A model generated the notes under the pieces. It ran no database searches, was not told the origin of the DNA, and saw only the letters and a list, made by a program, of their open reading frames with translations. A stretch of DNA of 64,000 bases, taken from NCBI GenBank assembly GCA_963746255.1, contig CAVVAJ010000009.1, positions 186,001-250,000 on the forward strand, in the 5' to 3' direction. Origin of the DNA: DAOVXM01 sp963746255 (lineage in GTDB: Bacteria > Chloroflexota > Anaerolineae > Anaerolineales > UBA4823). Of the stretch, positions 47,309 through 55,715 are shown one piece after another (the stretch's first letter is position 1; every line of letters starts with the position of its first letter). The position numbers were made by a program, and so were the translations under genes.

Positions 47309-47916
47309 TTACTGCGCCTCTCCGACCAAATACTCTATATCCGCAAGAATATCTTCCCAATCCATCTCAAAAGGGTATGTCAAACGCCAATTCCCCTCTT
47401 TATCGATTAGGTATGTTCTAGCCGTGTGATCAACAAGATACCCAGATGCGCTACCGAGTTCCTGCATGGCACGGTAAACGCCGTAATCTTGATACACCAT
47501 TTCAAGGGCAGCTACATCACCGGTCAAGCCGAAAATTGCCGGATGATAAAAACCCAAATATGTGTTAATCGGGTGACATCATCCCGTTCAGGATCAACGG
47601 TTATAAACGCAAAACGGACTTGATCTGCCTGCTCGCCAAGGCTTTCAATTATCTTCTTATACTCAGAAAGAGTAATCGGACATACATCTGGACAGTTTGT
47701 ATAGCCGAAAAAAATTAAAACCACCTTGCCAGCCTGATCACTCAAGCGAAAAGTTTCCTCCTTATGGTCCGTAAGCTCAAAATCTGCTGCGGGAATAGGC
47801 GGCTCAATCAGGGATCCCTTGAATTTATATGGTCGGTTCGAAATTTGCCAACCAACAAGCAAAAGTCCAAGTCCGATTAATATCCCAACCCCGAGGTACA
47901 ACATCCTAGATTTCAT
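47309..47916 (-). CDS. SCO1/SenC copper chaperone, frameshifted
   Basis: Copper delivery to the CuA site of CoxB. The first frame shows an N-terminal membrane anchor, the Cu-binding pair NCPDVCP and ITVDPERDDVTRL. Then the frame shifts near 47563-47568; the second frame continues GFYHPAIFGLTGDV, and contains the third ligand in SGYLVDHTARTYLIDKEG. One missing A in TTAAC restores RLNTYLGFYHPAIFGL. Total length would be about 203 residues, usual for SCO. All three copper ligands are present. Confidence 0.87.
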
Positions 47917-47992
47917 AACATTCCGTGCCCAGAGCTAAGGCTTTGTTACCATCCCAAACATCCAAATGACAAACCAAACAACTTTGATTAGC

Positions 47993-48574
47993 TTATAAGT
48001 AAGGAGATCCGATTAAGTACAATGCCGGGTAGAAAAATATCCATATGACATCCACAAAATGCCAATACACAGCTACAGCTTCCACCGCCCAATGCCGTTC
48101 AGAATTGTACAGACCTTTACGACTGTTCCGATATACGATGAGGAGAAAGATTACACCAGAAAACACATGGAAGGCGTGGAACCCGGTCATTATATAGAAC
48201 AACGAAGCCGCGACATTATCACCAGGCCCAAAGGGTGCGATTCGCCATTCAACCCCAACGACGCCTATCAGGAAGATGATCCCCAATACGATCGTGATCA
48301 GGATGCTGATATTGAAATTCTTCTTATCGTCATATGCCATCGCGGTCTCAGCTCGGTTCATAAAGAAGCTGCTAATCAACAGGATCGTTGTCACCGCCAA
48401 ACCCAAGAGCTGATTCAATTCCGGTCGAAAATCGGTACCGAGTAGGTAGAAGCGGGCAACCAATAACCCCCCGAAAAGGAATACTTCTGATATTAAAAAC
48501 AGCCACAATCCTAGCCGATTGGTGGAGGTCTTTCGATGGTAAGCCTGGATCATAGTTGAGTCTGTAGTCATCAA
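47993..48574 (-). CDS. coxC: Cytochrome c oxidase subunit III
   Basis: 193 residues with five predicted helices: LGLWLFLISEVFLFGGLLVARF, FYIMTGFHAFHVFSGVIFLL and VAVYWHFVDVIWIFFYPALYL are diagnostic. The five-helix short form is common outside mitochondria. The start overlaps the coxD stop (ATGA). Supports assembly and oxygen access in the oxidase. Confidence 0.95.
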   Translation of the reverse strand: MMTTDSTMIQAYHRKTSTNRLGLWLFLISEVFLFGGLLVARFYLLGTDFRPELNQLLGLAVTTILLISSFFMNRAETAMAYDDKKNFNISILITIVLGIIFLIGVVGVEWRIAPFGPGDNVAASLFYIMTGFHAFHVFSGVIFLLIVYRNSRKGLYNSERHWAVEAVAVYWHFVDVIWIFFYPALYLIGSPYL

Positions 48575-48822
48575 TGCGCCTCCTCATCACCTGCAAATAG
48601 GCGACCAATATGCATATAATCCCGGATAACTAAGGCGGCTTTTAAAACTGCGATTGCGACCACAGGTGCCCACCAGCCGATGGCAATCGAGCCCAACCAA
48701 TATTCTCCTATCGTAAAAACCCCTAACAAGATCAGGACAACGATACCAATACGATAGGATTCATTTCGTTGTGCTGCCAATTCGTCATCGTTGCTTGATG
48801 ATTGTACATTTGTATTTGTCAT
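48571..48822 (-). CDS. coxD: Cytochrome c oxidase subunit IV
   Basis: 83 residues with two to three hydrophobic stretches (GIVVLILLGVFTIGEYWLG and WWAPVVAIAVLKAALVIRDYMHI). This small subunit is typical in caa3-type operons. AGGAG precedes the ATG, and its end overlaps the coxC start. Confidence 0.85.
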   Translation of the reverse strand: MTNTNVQSSSNDDELAAQRNESYRIGIVVLILLGVFTIGEYWLGSIAIGWWAPVVAIAVLKAALVIRDYMHIGRLFAGDEEAH

Positions 48823-48924
48823 TTCAAAATTCTCCTGCCTCGATCTACGTTCTGCTGATGTTTAACCTTTTTTGAAATATGTGTGCTCCGGATATATCGA
48901 CGAAAACAAATACACCATCTTATG

Positions 48925-50871
48925 CTAGTCTGCGGCTGCCGGAGCTGCACCAAGACTCGATGATGATTTGTCCTGCACGGGATGCAGATCTACATAGGTG
49001 GATCCTTCCAATCCATAATCATACGGTTCCCCAACCACTTCAAAAGGTTCGTCGTAGTTAATTGCAGGGGCCGGATTTGGTGTTTGCCATTCAGGTGATC
49101 GTGATCGCCATGGGTTAGTCTGGGCAATCTCACCCCGCTTTGAGCTCGAGTAGAAGTTATATAACGCAACCAAAACCGAGAACGCAATGGCAAAACCTGC
49201 TATTGTTATCATCAAATGTTGAATATTAATCCCCAATGCTGGGTCATAATCTGCAATCCTGCGGCGCATTCCCAGCAGCCCAACCTGCATCTGACTCAAT
49301 GATTGCATATAGAAAGCCGGCAGCATTACGAAGAAATGCAGCTTCCCAAGTTTCTCATTGTACATACGCCCCGTTATTTTCGGAAACCAATAATATATCG
49401 CTGCAAAAAAAGGGAAGACAAAACCACCAAACATCGTCGCATGGAAATGCCCTACAATCCAATACGTATCCTGGACGTGCAGATCGGTAGCCACCACACC
49501 ATTTGGTGGTCCGCTTAATCCACCCAAAAGGAATATGGAGATCGCACCTAACACAAACAACATAGGCGTTTCAAAAGACAATTTCCCTTCCCACATCGTG
49601 CCAATCCAGCTGAAAAACTTTATGCCGGTCGGGACGGCGACGAGCAGCGTGCTGTACATGAATGGCACACGCAGGTAAGGCGCCATGCCAGAAGTAAACA
49701 TATGGTGAGCCCAAACGAGGAACCCGACAATTGCGATCCCAAAAGAAGAAACTGCCACCCACTTATAACCAAAAAGCGGTTTGCGGGAAAATACAGGCAG
49801 CAGCTCACTGATCACCCCCAAACCCGTCAGGACAAACACATAAACCGCGGGGTGAGAGTAGAACCAGAAAAGGTGCTGGAATAAGATCGGATTCCCGCCC
49901 AATTCTGGTTTGAAGAAGCCCATTCCAAACAAACGCTCTAGCATAACCATTTCAAAGGAGAGACCTATCAACTGGGTGGCTGTTAGACTGATCACTGCCG
50001 TTGCCAATGCGGTCCAGACAAATATCGGCATTCGGAAGTAGTTCATCCCCGGCGCACGCATCGTTACGACCGTCACAATGATGTTCAGTGATCCAAAAAT
50101 GGATGATAGTCCGATGATAATTACCCCCAGGAAGAACATCTGCATGCCTAACGGTGCTTGGGCGCTCAGTGGTGGATAACCGGTCCAACCGGTGTCAAAG
50201 CCACCCAAAAAGAGCGTGCTAACAAGCCATATACCAGCTGGAATATTCAACCAATAGGCGAACGCGTTCAAACGGGGGAATGCCATATCATTGGCACCGA
50301 TCATCAGCGGGACGAGATAGTTTGAGAGAGCTGCCACACCAAGCAGCATTGCACCGATCATGACGATACCGTGCAGGCTCATGATTGTGTTATAGAAATT
50401 CAAACCACTCATACCCAATATCTCAGCATCCAGCTTCATGAACTGCAGTTCAGGTGCTGCCAACTCAGTGCGAAATGTCAATGCAAAGATGCCAGCCAAG
50501 GTGAACAAGATCAAAGATGTGACACCGTACTGGAGACCGATGACTTTGTGATCAAAGGAAATGTTGAGCAGCTTTCGCCAACCAGACAATTCTGCTGCAT
50601 GAGGGTGGTCCGGTGTACCTACACCATTCACCCACTTCAACCAGTCTGTCATCGTTCCTGCGCCATACAAGAAACCGATTGAACCGAACATTGCACCAAC
50701 AACCCAAGCGGCTTCAGCAAACCATGGCTCAAGTCCCATTATGAGACGCACACCCGTTACCAGCCCCATTCCAAGTAAGAGCCCAATCACTAATCCGATC
50801 AGACCGCGCACCATACTGAAAGAGAAGAAGCTAATTTTTTTATCTTCGTTCATTTTTTCTCCGCTCATCAT
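48925..50871 (-). CDS. coxA: Cytochrome c oxidase subunit I, A2-type
   Basis: About 648 residues, 14-15 predicted helices. Heme and CuB ligands are visible: YNTIMSLHGIVMIGAML (heme a His), FWFYSHPAVYVFVLTGLG (CuB His and cross-linked Tyr), AHHMFTSGM (two CuB His) and VGHFHATMFGG (two heme His). The motif YSHPxVY in place of GHPEVY marks the A2 subtype, where a Tyr-Ser pair replaces the D-channel glutamate. The start is ATG 50871 behind AGGAG; an in-frame upstream reading overlaps coxB and is unlikely. Confidence 0.96.
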   Translation of the reverse strand: MMSGEKMNEDKKISFFSFSMVRGLIGLVIGLLLGMGLVTGVRLIMGLEPWFAEAAWVVGAMFGSIGFLYGAGTMTDWLKWVNGVGTPDHPHAAELSGWRKLLNISFDHKVIGLQYGVTSLILFTLAGIFALTFRTELAAPELQFMKLDAEILGMSGLNFYNTIMSLHGIVMIGAMLLGVAALSNYLVPLMIGANDMAFPRLNAFAYWLNIPAGIWLVSTLFLGGFDTGWTGYPPLSAQAPLGMQMFFLGVIIIGLSSIFGSLNIIVTVVTMRAPGMNYFRMPIFVWTALATAVISLTATQLIGLSFEMVMLERLFGMGFFKPELGGNPILFQHLFWFYSHPAVYVFVLTGLGVISELLPVFSRKPLFGYKWVAVSSFGIAIVGFLVWAHHMFTSGMAPYLRVPFMYSTLLVAVPTGIKFFSWIGTMWEGKLSFETPMLFVLGAISIFLLGGLSGPPNGVVATDLHVQDTYWIVGHFHATMFGGFVFPFFAAIYYWFPKITGRMYNEKLGKLHFFVMLPAFYMQSLSQMQVGLLGMRRRIADYDPALGINIQHLMITIAGFAIAFSVLVALYNFYSSSKRGEIAQTNPWRSRSPEWQTPNPAPAINYDEPFEVVGEPYDYGLEGSTYVDLHPVQDKSSSSLGAAPAAAD

Positions 50872-50887
50872 TACTCTCCTACCCCGC

Positions 50888-51889
50888 TTACTGCAAGCTC
50901 TCGATGAAACTGATAATGTCGTCAATCTGCTGATCAGTCATTTCCGCAGCTATATTGACCGGCATGATATTGCCAAATCCCTGGACGATATTTGCGCCGG
51001 GGTTGCGGATCGATTCATATAGATATTCATGATCGGCGGGTGTTGAACTGCCATCATCGAAAACCCGTTCACTGCCATACAAGCCGTTCCAGGTCGGACC
51101 TACCCCAGCACTGCCATCAATTGAATGGCAAGCCTGGCAACCATATGTGACGTACAAGTTCTTACCGCGTGCGACAGGATCTGCCTCGTCTCCTGCTTGG
51201 GAGATCAACCAATCCTCAAAATCGGATTGTTCCATCACGATCACCGGTGCAGTCATGTAGGTATGTTGTAAGCCACATAACTCAGCACAACGCAAAGTGA
51301 AGTCACCTACCCGCGTAGGCGTTACTCGCAAATCACGAACCAGATCTTCACCGGGTAATACATCTTGTTTCACTCTGAATTCTGGGACCCAGAATGAGTG
51401 AATGACATCTACTGAAGATAGATGGAAGAGCGCCTGCTCATCGACAGGTAAACGCAGTTCGGTGGTAGTTATGCCGTATTCGGGGTACTCAAAGCGCCAA
51501 GACCACTGCTGCCCGATCACATTTACTTCCATTGCCTCTTGAATTTTTTGTGTATCGGCCAGAGCGATACTGCCTACATAGGCAAAATATATAACAATAG
51601 CTAGCGGGATAACCGTCCATATGACTTCCAGTCGAGAGTTCCCTTCGACATGCTTAGCGTCGGTATCATCGCCCTTCTTGCGCCGGAATACGACAATGCT
51701 GTAGACCATAAATACAATGATCAGTGCAAACAAGAATGCGATCACGATAAATTCAATTCTGAACATACGGTCAATTGGTACCGCCTGGGCGCTAGCTGCA
51801 TCAGGTAATAGTCTTATCTGACCCAAACCGAAAATCAACAAGGCGGTGACAAAAACAACCAATATACCCACTATGATCAAATGCTTCAT
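50888..51889 (-). CDS. coxB: Cytochrome c oxidase subunit II with fused cytochrome c domain
   Basis: 333 residues. Two N-terminal helices, the CuA domain (ligands in VIHSFWVPEFRVK and CAELCGLQHTYM) and a C-terminal cytochrome c domain with heme motif CQACH and IMPVN as likely axial Met. The fusion is the hallmark of caa3 oxidases. AGGAGAAG precedes the ATG. First structural gene of the operon, 21 nt downstream of the receiver-domain gene. Confidence 0.96.
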   Translation of the reverse strand: MKHLIIVGILVVFVTALLIFGLGQIRLLPDAASAQAVPIDRMFRIEFIVIAFLFALIIVFMVYSIVVFRRKKGDDTDAKHVEGNSRLEVIWTVIPLAIVIYFAYVGSIALADTQKIQEAMEVNVIGQQWSWRFEYPEYGITTTELRLPVDEQALFHLSSVDVIHSFWVPEFRVKQDVLPGEDLVRDLRVTPTRVGDFTLRCAELCGLQHTYMTAPVIVMEQSDFEDWLISQAGDEADPVARGKNLYVTYGCQACHSIDGSAGVGPTWNGLYGSERVFDDGSSTPADHEYLYESIRNPGANIVQGFGNIMPVNIAAEMTDQQIDDIISFIESLQ

Positions 51890-51910
51890 ACCACTTCTCC
51901 TATTAGAGTT

Positions 51911-52324
51911 TCATTCAGGTTTTGCTGGCATTTTCTCGATTTGATTTCCATGACTGCTGTCTCCCTGCCATTCTTTTAACCAATCATCAACTTGTGAGCC
52001 GGACATGGTTCGGCGGTCATAAACAAGCGCTTCTTGCCCGCCATCATGCAGAGAAAGCACAACCACCCGCAGCTGCTTCCCAGTTTCTAAAAAACGCGCC
52101 AAGATCTCCTCGCGATTGAGTAGTTCGTCGTCATGATCGACAAGGATTAGATCTGGATTCTGCTCTTCTAAAAATGGACCAGCTTCATCTACACTGGAAA
52201 CGACTCCGATGACTTCGACATCGCCGGCTTCACGCTCTTGCAGCAAACTGCGTAATCCCTCACCGAAAAGAGCATGGTTCGAGGCAATTAGCACGCGCAT
52301 GGGTTTACTCATTCTGTCCGCCAT
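51911..52324 (-). CDS. Stand-alone receiver-domain protein upstream of the oxidase operon
   Basis: About 137 residues (or 133 from the second ATG), a response-regulator-like fold: MRVLIASNHALFGEGLRSLLQ, phospho-Asp candidate in PDLILVDHDDE, VVVLSLHDGGQEALVYDRR. The usual lysine after beta-5 is not obvious, and no output domain follows; the C-terminus is a short charged tail. It sits just before coxB, so it could sense or modulate oxidase expression, or it may be a remnant of a larger regulator. Function unclear. Confidence 0.7.
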   Translation of the reverse strand: MADRMSKPMRVLIASNHALFGEGLRSLLQEREAGDVEVIGVVSSVDEAGPFLEEQNPDLILVDHDDELLNREEILARFLETGKQLRVVVLSLHDGGQEALVYDRRTMSGSQVDDWLKEWQGDSSHGNQIEKMPAKPE

Positions 52325-52493
52325 ATTATTCTTATTCAGACCAGTTTTATGAGAATTTCTCGTATAGCAAATTTACCAAATTGCGACCAGAGTGTCATCC
52401 TCCAGACTTGAATATAAGGAGGATTTTAAATAACACGGAGGGGTGATTTAGCAATCACCCCTCCGCGGTAACTATAACTGGATTTGGTGCAAA

Positions 52494-53138
52494 TTAGCTG
52501 TCTCGTTGAATTAACCCCATCTGTGTCGCTTTACTAACGGCTTCTGCCCGATTCGCAGCCTCCATTTTTTCTAGTATATGCCTAACATGTGTCTTGACGG
52601 TGTTCTCAGAGATAAATAAGGTATCAGATATCTGCGCTGTCGTCATACCATAGGCAAGACAATCTAACACATCCATCTCACGGGTGCTGAGACCATAATC
52701 TTGGGGCTTAGAAGGGTCGACATCCACCGCCTGCAAGACTCTTTTCGTCACATCTGGTGAGAGCACTGACATTCCTTCGTTCACTTTTTTAATCGCAGAA
52801 GATAATTCATCCGGCGTAGCATTCTTCAATAAATATCCATCCGCTCCGGCTTTGATGGCACCAAATAAATCTTCATCATTTTTTGAGACTGTCAGCATCA
52901 AGATCCGGCAAGAAGCAGTTTTTCGGAGTATTTTTACCGTCTCAACACCGTCCATGATCGGCATGTTCACATCCAGAAGCACAACATCAGGTTTTTTCTC
53001 CGCGATTACAGTTAATGCTTCACGCCCGTTTCCTGCTTCGCCAATTAAGTCAAATTCAGGCATGCCATTCAGCAGACTCACTAGACCCGAGCGAAATAAC
53101 GCATGGTCATCGACAACCACTAACCTGATATTACTCAC
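52494..53138 (-). CDS. NarL/LuxR-family response regulator
   Basis: 214 residues: receiver domain (LVVVDDHALFRSGLVSLL, phospho-Asp in PDVVLLDVNMPIMDG, Lys in GYLLKNATPDEL) and LuxR helix-turn-helix (LSTREMDVLDCLAYGMTTAQI then SDTLFISENTVKTHVRHIL). The GTG start overlaps the kinase stop by 4 nt, a cognate pair. A 170-nt gap separates it from the receiver-only gene; its target is possibly the oxidase operon. Confidence 0.94.
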   Translation of the reverse strand: MSNIRLVVVDDHALFRSGLVSLLNGMPEFDLIGEAGNGREALTVIAEKKPDVVLLDVNMPIMDGVETVKILRKTASCRILMLTVSKNDEDLFGAIKAGADGYLLKNATPDELSSAIKKVNEGMSVLSPDVTKRVLQAVDVDPSKPQDYGLSTREMDVLDCLAYGMTTAQISDTLFISENTVKTHVRHILEKMEAANRAEAVSKATQMGLIQRDS

Positions 53139-54988
53139 GAGACGCTCTCTCTTATTTTCAGTGGCATCCGAATCCGGACTATTGTCCCATTATTATTTTT
53201 CCCGATGACCTGGATTTCTCCACCTATCAATTCTGTTCTCTCACGCATACTCCGCAAACCATGAGTCGTTGGCACCTGGATATCGGAACTATCAAATCCA
53301 ATGCCATTATCTCGAATTTCGAGGATCAAGTCGTCCTGGTATTTACCACAAGATATATTAATTTGATTGGCTTGCGAATGCTTGCGGATATTGTTCAGCG
53401 CTTCTTGAACCACACGCATTAGTTGGGCATTTACCTCGGGTGGTAGTTCCAAATCATTTTCCTTAATGATCAGGTCAATAACCAATCCTGTATTTTCAAC
53501 AAAATCGGTAACCATCTTTTGCAACCAACCGGCGATTCCGGATTCGTTACTCGGCACACGCAAACCATCAATCGCCTGTCGAGCATCGATGTAGGCCTCT
53601 GATACTGTCTCGTAACAGACAGGAATTGCCTTCTCGAGCTGGTCATATTCACCATATTCCAGGTAATTACCCATTTGCGCGATCTTAAGTTTCAAGAATC
53701 CTAAGGTCTGCGCTAAGCCATCATGTATTTCGCGTGACAGACGTTCCCGCTCATCAATCAGCGTGCGGTACTCTAATTCGGCGAGCATTTCCATATTATT
53801 TAACACCAGGGCAGCTTGACTGGCTAACGATCGGATCAAGCCCCGCTGCCGCTGGGTTAGCTCAAGGTTTCGGTTCCTACCAACTAGCAGCACACCGGTA
53901 ATTGACTCAGCGGAGGTAATCATTGGCATCCCGAAGATAGTATAACCGCCCGGTTTTTCGTTATCATCTTGATCGTAGTTTTTAAGAATAACAATATCAT
54001 TCGAGCTCAGCACGGTTGGAAACAAGCCATAGATGATTCGGTTCACATTCGCTGGGAATTCACCGTTTGAAACCCAGATATCTGGGGGAGCTCCGGGCGA
54101 TGTCTGCTTAATAATCAGAGAATAATCCAACTCCAGGGTTTCATGCAGGTTTTGTAGAAACTCATACAACACGGTTTTTGGATCAGTCTTCGACCGGATA
54201 GCATTCATCTGGCGTAAAGTATTCAATTCCCTATTGCGCAGACGAATCGCTTCTAATGCAACTGCGGTTTCATCAGTAATTTTCTTCAAGAATTCTTGGG
54301 CGTCCGTACTCAACTCACCAGCTTCGGGCAAAAATAAGTTTAATAGTCCATATTCTTGTTCGCCGCGCTGTAAGCGTACGCAGTATATGTTGGTATGCTC
54401 GTTAAATGTGCCAATGAGCAGTGGGCAGCTTTTCGATAAAGTTTCTACACTCTGACAATCGGAGCAGCGGGCGCGCACTTTTGGAGACGCCAAGTATTCT
54501 AACCAGGCATTAGCGGCAGGTAGCGGCATCTCGCCGCGAGTTGTTGCTGCTATGGGCTGGGCGCGGTCATCTAACGGAACGAACGAAGCACCGCGCGCTC
54601 CAAGCACATCAATTGACAGCTTCAAGATCAGTTCGACAACTTCACTTTCGGCTTGAGCGGAGGCGAAAAGCTGTGATATTTCTAGCACAGCTTGCTGCAT
54701 TTTTTGAGCAGCTGCCAGCTCATTCTCGAGTGTGCTGATCTGCGCTAATAATTTTGCTTGCATAGCTCGATTGGTGTTCTCTCGGTCGACATAATAATAT
54801 GTAAGCAGACCTAAGGAAGCCAGAAAAAAACTACCCAACGAAGCCCAAAGACCCGTCTCGCCAACCGGAAGAACGAAGTGGATTATGATTTCGTTCACAG
54901 CAATAAAACCCAGTGTGATTAAGATTATGCCGTACTGGATTTTTGGCCGCCAGGTTATTTTTTGCATATCATAGCCAGCTAACTTCAT
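53135..54988 (-). CDS. Sensor histidine kinase (HisKA_3 type) with GAF domains
   Basis: About 617 residues: two N-terminal membrane helices (~10-60), coiled-coil linker, two GAF-like domains (FASAQAESEVVELILKLSID onwards; and RQMNAIRSKTDPKTVLYEFL onwards), then RERLSREIHDGLAQTLGFLKL with the phospho-His, and a HATPase domain (MRVVQEALNNIRKHSQANQI; IRDNGIGFD). The first GAF region contains CSDCQSVETLSKSC with three cysteines that might bind a metal or cluster. ATG 54988 is 7 nt after TAGAAT, giving a possible leaderless start; no -35 is evident. Confidence 0.92.
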   Translation of the reverse strand: MKLAGYDMQKITWRPKIQYGIILITLGFIAVNEIIIHFVLPVGETGLWASLGSFFLASLGLLTYYYVDRENTNRAMQAKLLAQISTLENELAAAQKMQQAVLEISQLFASAQAESEVVELILKLSIDVLGARGASFVPLDDRAQPIAATTRGEMPLPAANAWLEYLASPKVRARCSDCQSVETLSKSCPLLIGTFNEHTNIYCVRLQRGEQEYGLLNLFLPEAGELSTDAQEFLKKITDETAVALEAIRLRNRELNTLRQMNAIRSKTDPKTVLYEFLQNLHETLELDYSLIIKQTSPGAPPDIWVSNGEFPANVNRIIYGLFPTVLSSNDIVILKNYDQDDNEKPGGYTIFGMPMITSAESITGVLLVGRNRNLELTQRQRGLIRSLASQAALVLNNMEMLAELEYRTLIDERERLSREIHDGLAQTLGFLKLKIAQMGNYLEYGEYDQLEKAIPVCYETVSEAYIDARQAIDGLRVPSNESGIAGWLQKMVTDFVENTGLVIDLIIKENDLELPPEVNAQLMRVVQEALNNIRKHSQANQINISCGKYQDDLILEIRDNGIGFDSSDIQVPTTHGLRSMRERTELIGGEIQVIGKNNNGTIVRIRMPLKIRESVS

Positions 54989-55048
54989 CAACCTAATTCT
55001 ACCCGAGTTATACAATTTGGTTTATGCTGTACAAATCTACACTTCAAT

Positions 55049-55084
55049 TTACTTGTGTATATTAACTTACTTGTGTATATTAAC
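55049..55084. repeat. Perfect tandem repeat, two 18-bp units
   Basis: TTACTTGTGTATATTAAC occurs twice in direct succession, about 60-100 nt upstream of the sensor kinase start. It may hold duplicated binding sites or a promoter element. Confidence 0.85.
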
Positions 55085-55102
55085 GAATGCCACTTGCGGG
55101 CG

Positions 55103-55121
55103 TTGGTGTTTAGAACACCAA
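55103..55121. repeat. Perfect short inverted repeat
   Basis: TTGGTGTT-TAG-AACACCAA, 8-bp arms with 3-nt loop, enclosed by CACTT / AAGTG at slightly wider spacing. Without a T-run it is more likely a regulator site or stem-loop between the peroxiredoxin and sensor kinase genes. Confidence 0.7.
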
Positions 55122-55189
55122 AGTGCCTACTGCGGCATTGAGCACCAGCTGTTTAATATATGTGGGTTTATTTATGGTTGATTATGATG

Positions 55190-55657
55190 TTATCCTAGCG
55201 ATTGTAAGGCATGCAGGATTTCCGTGCTGTGTTCGGCGGGTTTCACCTTCTCAAATACGCTGGCGATTTCGCCCTTAGCGCTGATGATATAGGTGGTACG
55301 GAAAACTCCATCATACTCACGACCCATAAATTTTTTCCGTCCCCAAACACCATACAGCTCACATACTTTGTGATCAGGATCTGCCAGCAGCGTAAAGGGC
55401 AACTGGTATTTGGATTTAAACTTTAGATGCTTCTGGGGGGTATCCGGGCTAACGCCAAGAATCGTCACTCTGGCGTCTTCATATGCGCTGTAATCATCCC
55501 GAAAGCTGCAGGCTTCTTTTGTACAACCAGGGGTATCATCTTTGGGATAAAAATAGAGCACTACAGGCGAACCCTGGTATTCAGATAATCGATGCGGGTT
55601 TTCATTTTCATCCAGCAAACTAAAGTCGGGAGCAAAACTCCCTTTGGTTAACGGCAT
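55190..55657 (-). CDS. bcp: Thioredoxin-dependent peroxiredoxin (BCP/PrxQ)
   Basis: About 155 residues. The peroxidatic Cys is in YPKDDTPGCTKEACSFRDDY with the second Cys four residues later (CxxxxC), typical of PrxQ. The FTLLADPDHKVCELYGVW segment follows. It reduces H2O2 and alkyl peroxides. The ATG (55657) follows AAGGAG. Both oxidase and Ni-SOD in this window point to an aerobic or microaerobic life, consistent with this gene. Confidence 0.95.
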   Translation of the reverse strand: MPLTKGSFAPDFSLLDENENPHRLSEYQGSPVVLYFYPKDDTPGCTKEACSFRDDYSAYEDARVTILGVSPDTPQKHLKFKSKYQLPFTLLADPDHKVCELYGVWGRKKFMGREYDGVFRTTYIISAKGEIASVFEKVKPAEHSTEILHALQSLG

Positions 55658-55715
55658 CAAATACTCCTTATTCTTTGATCGCTTATTATAAGCATTACAT
55701 TGTAGATCGTTATCA

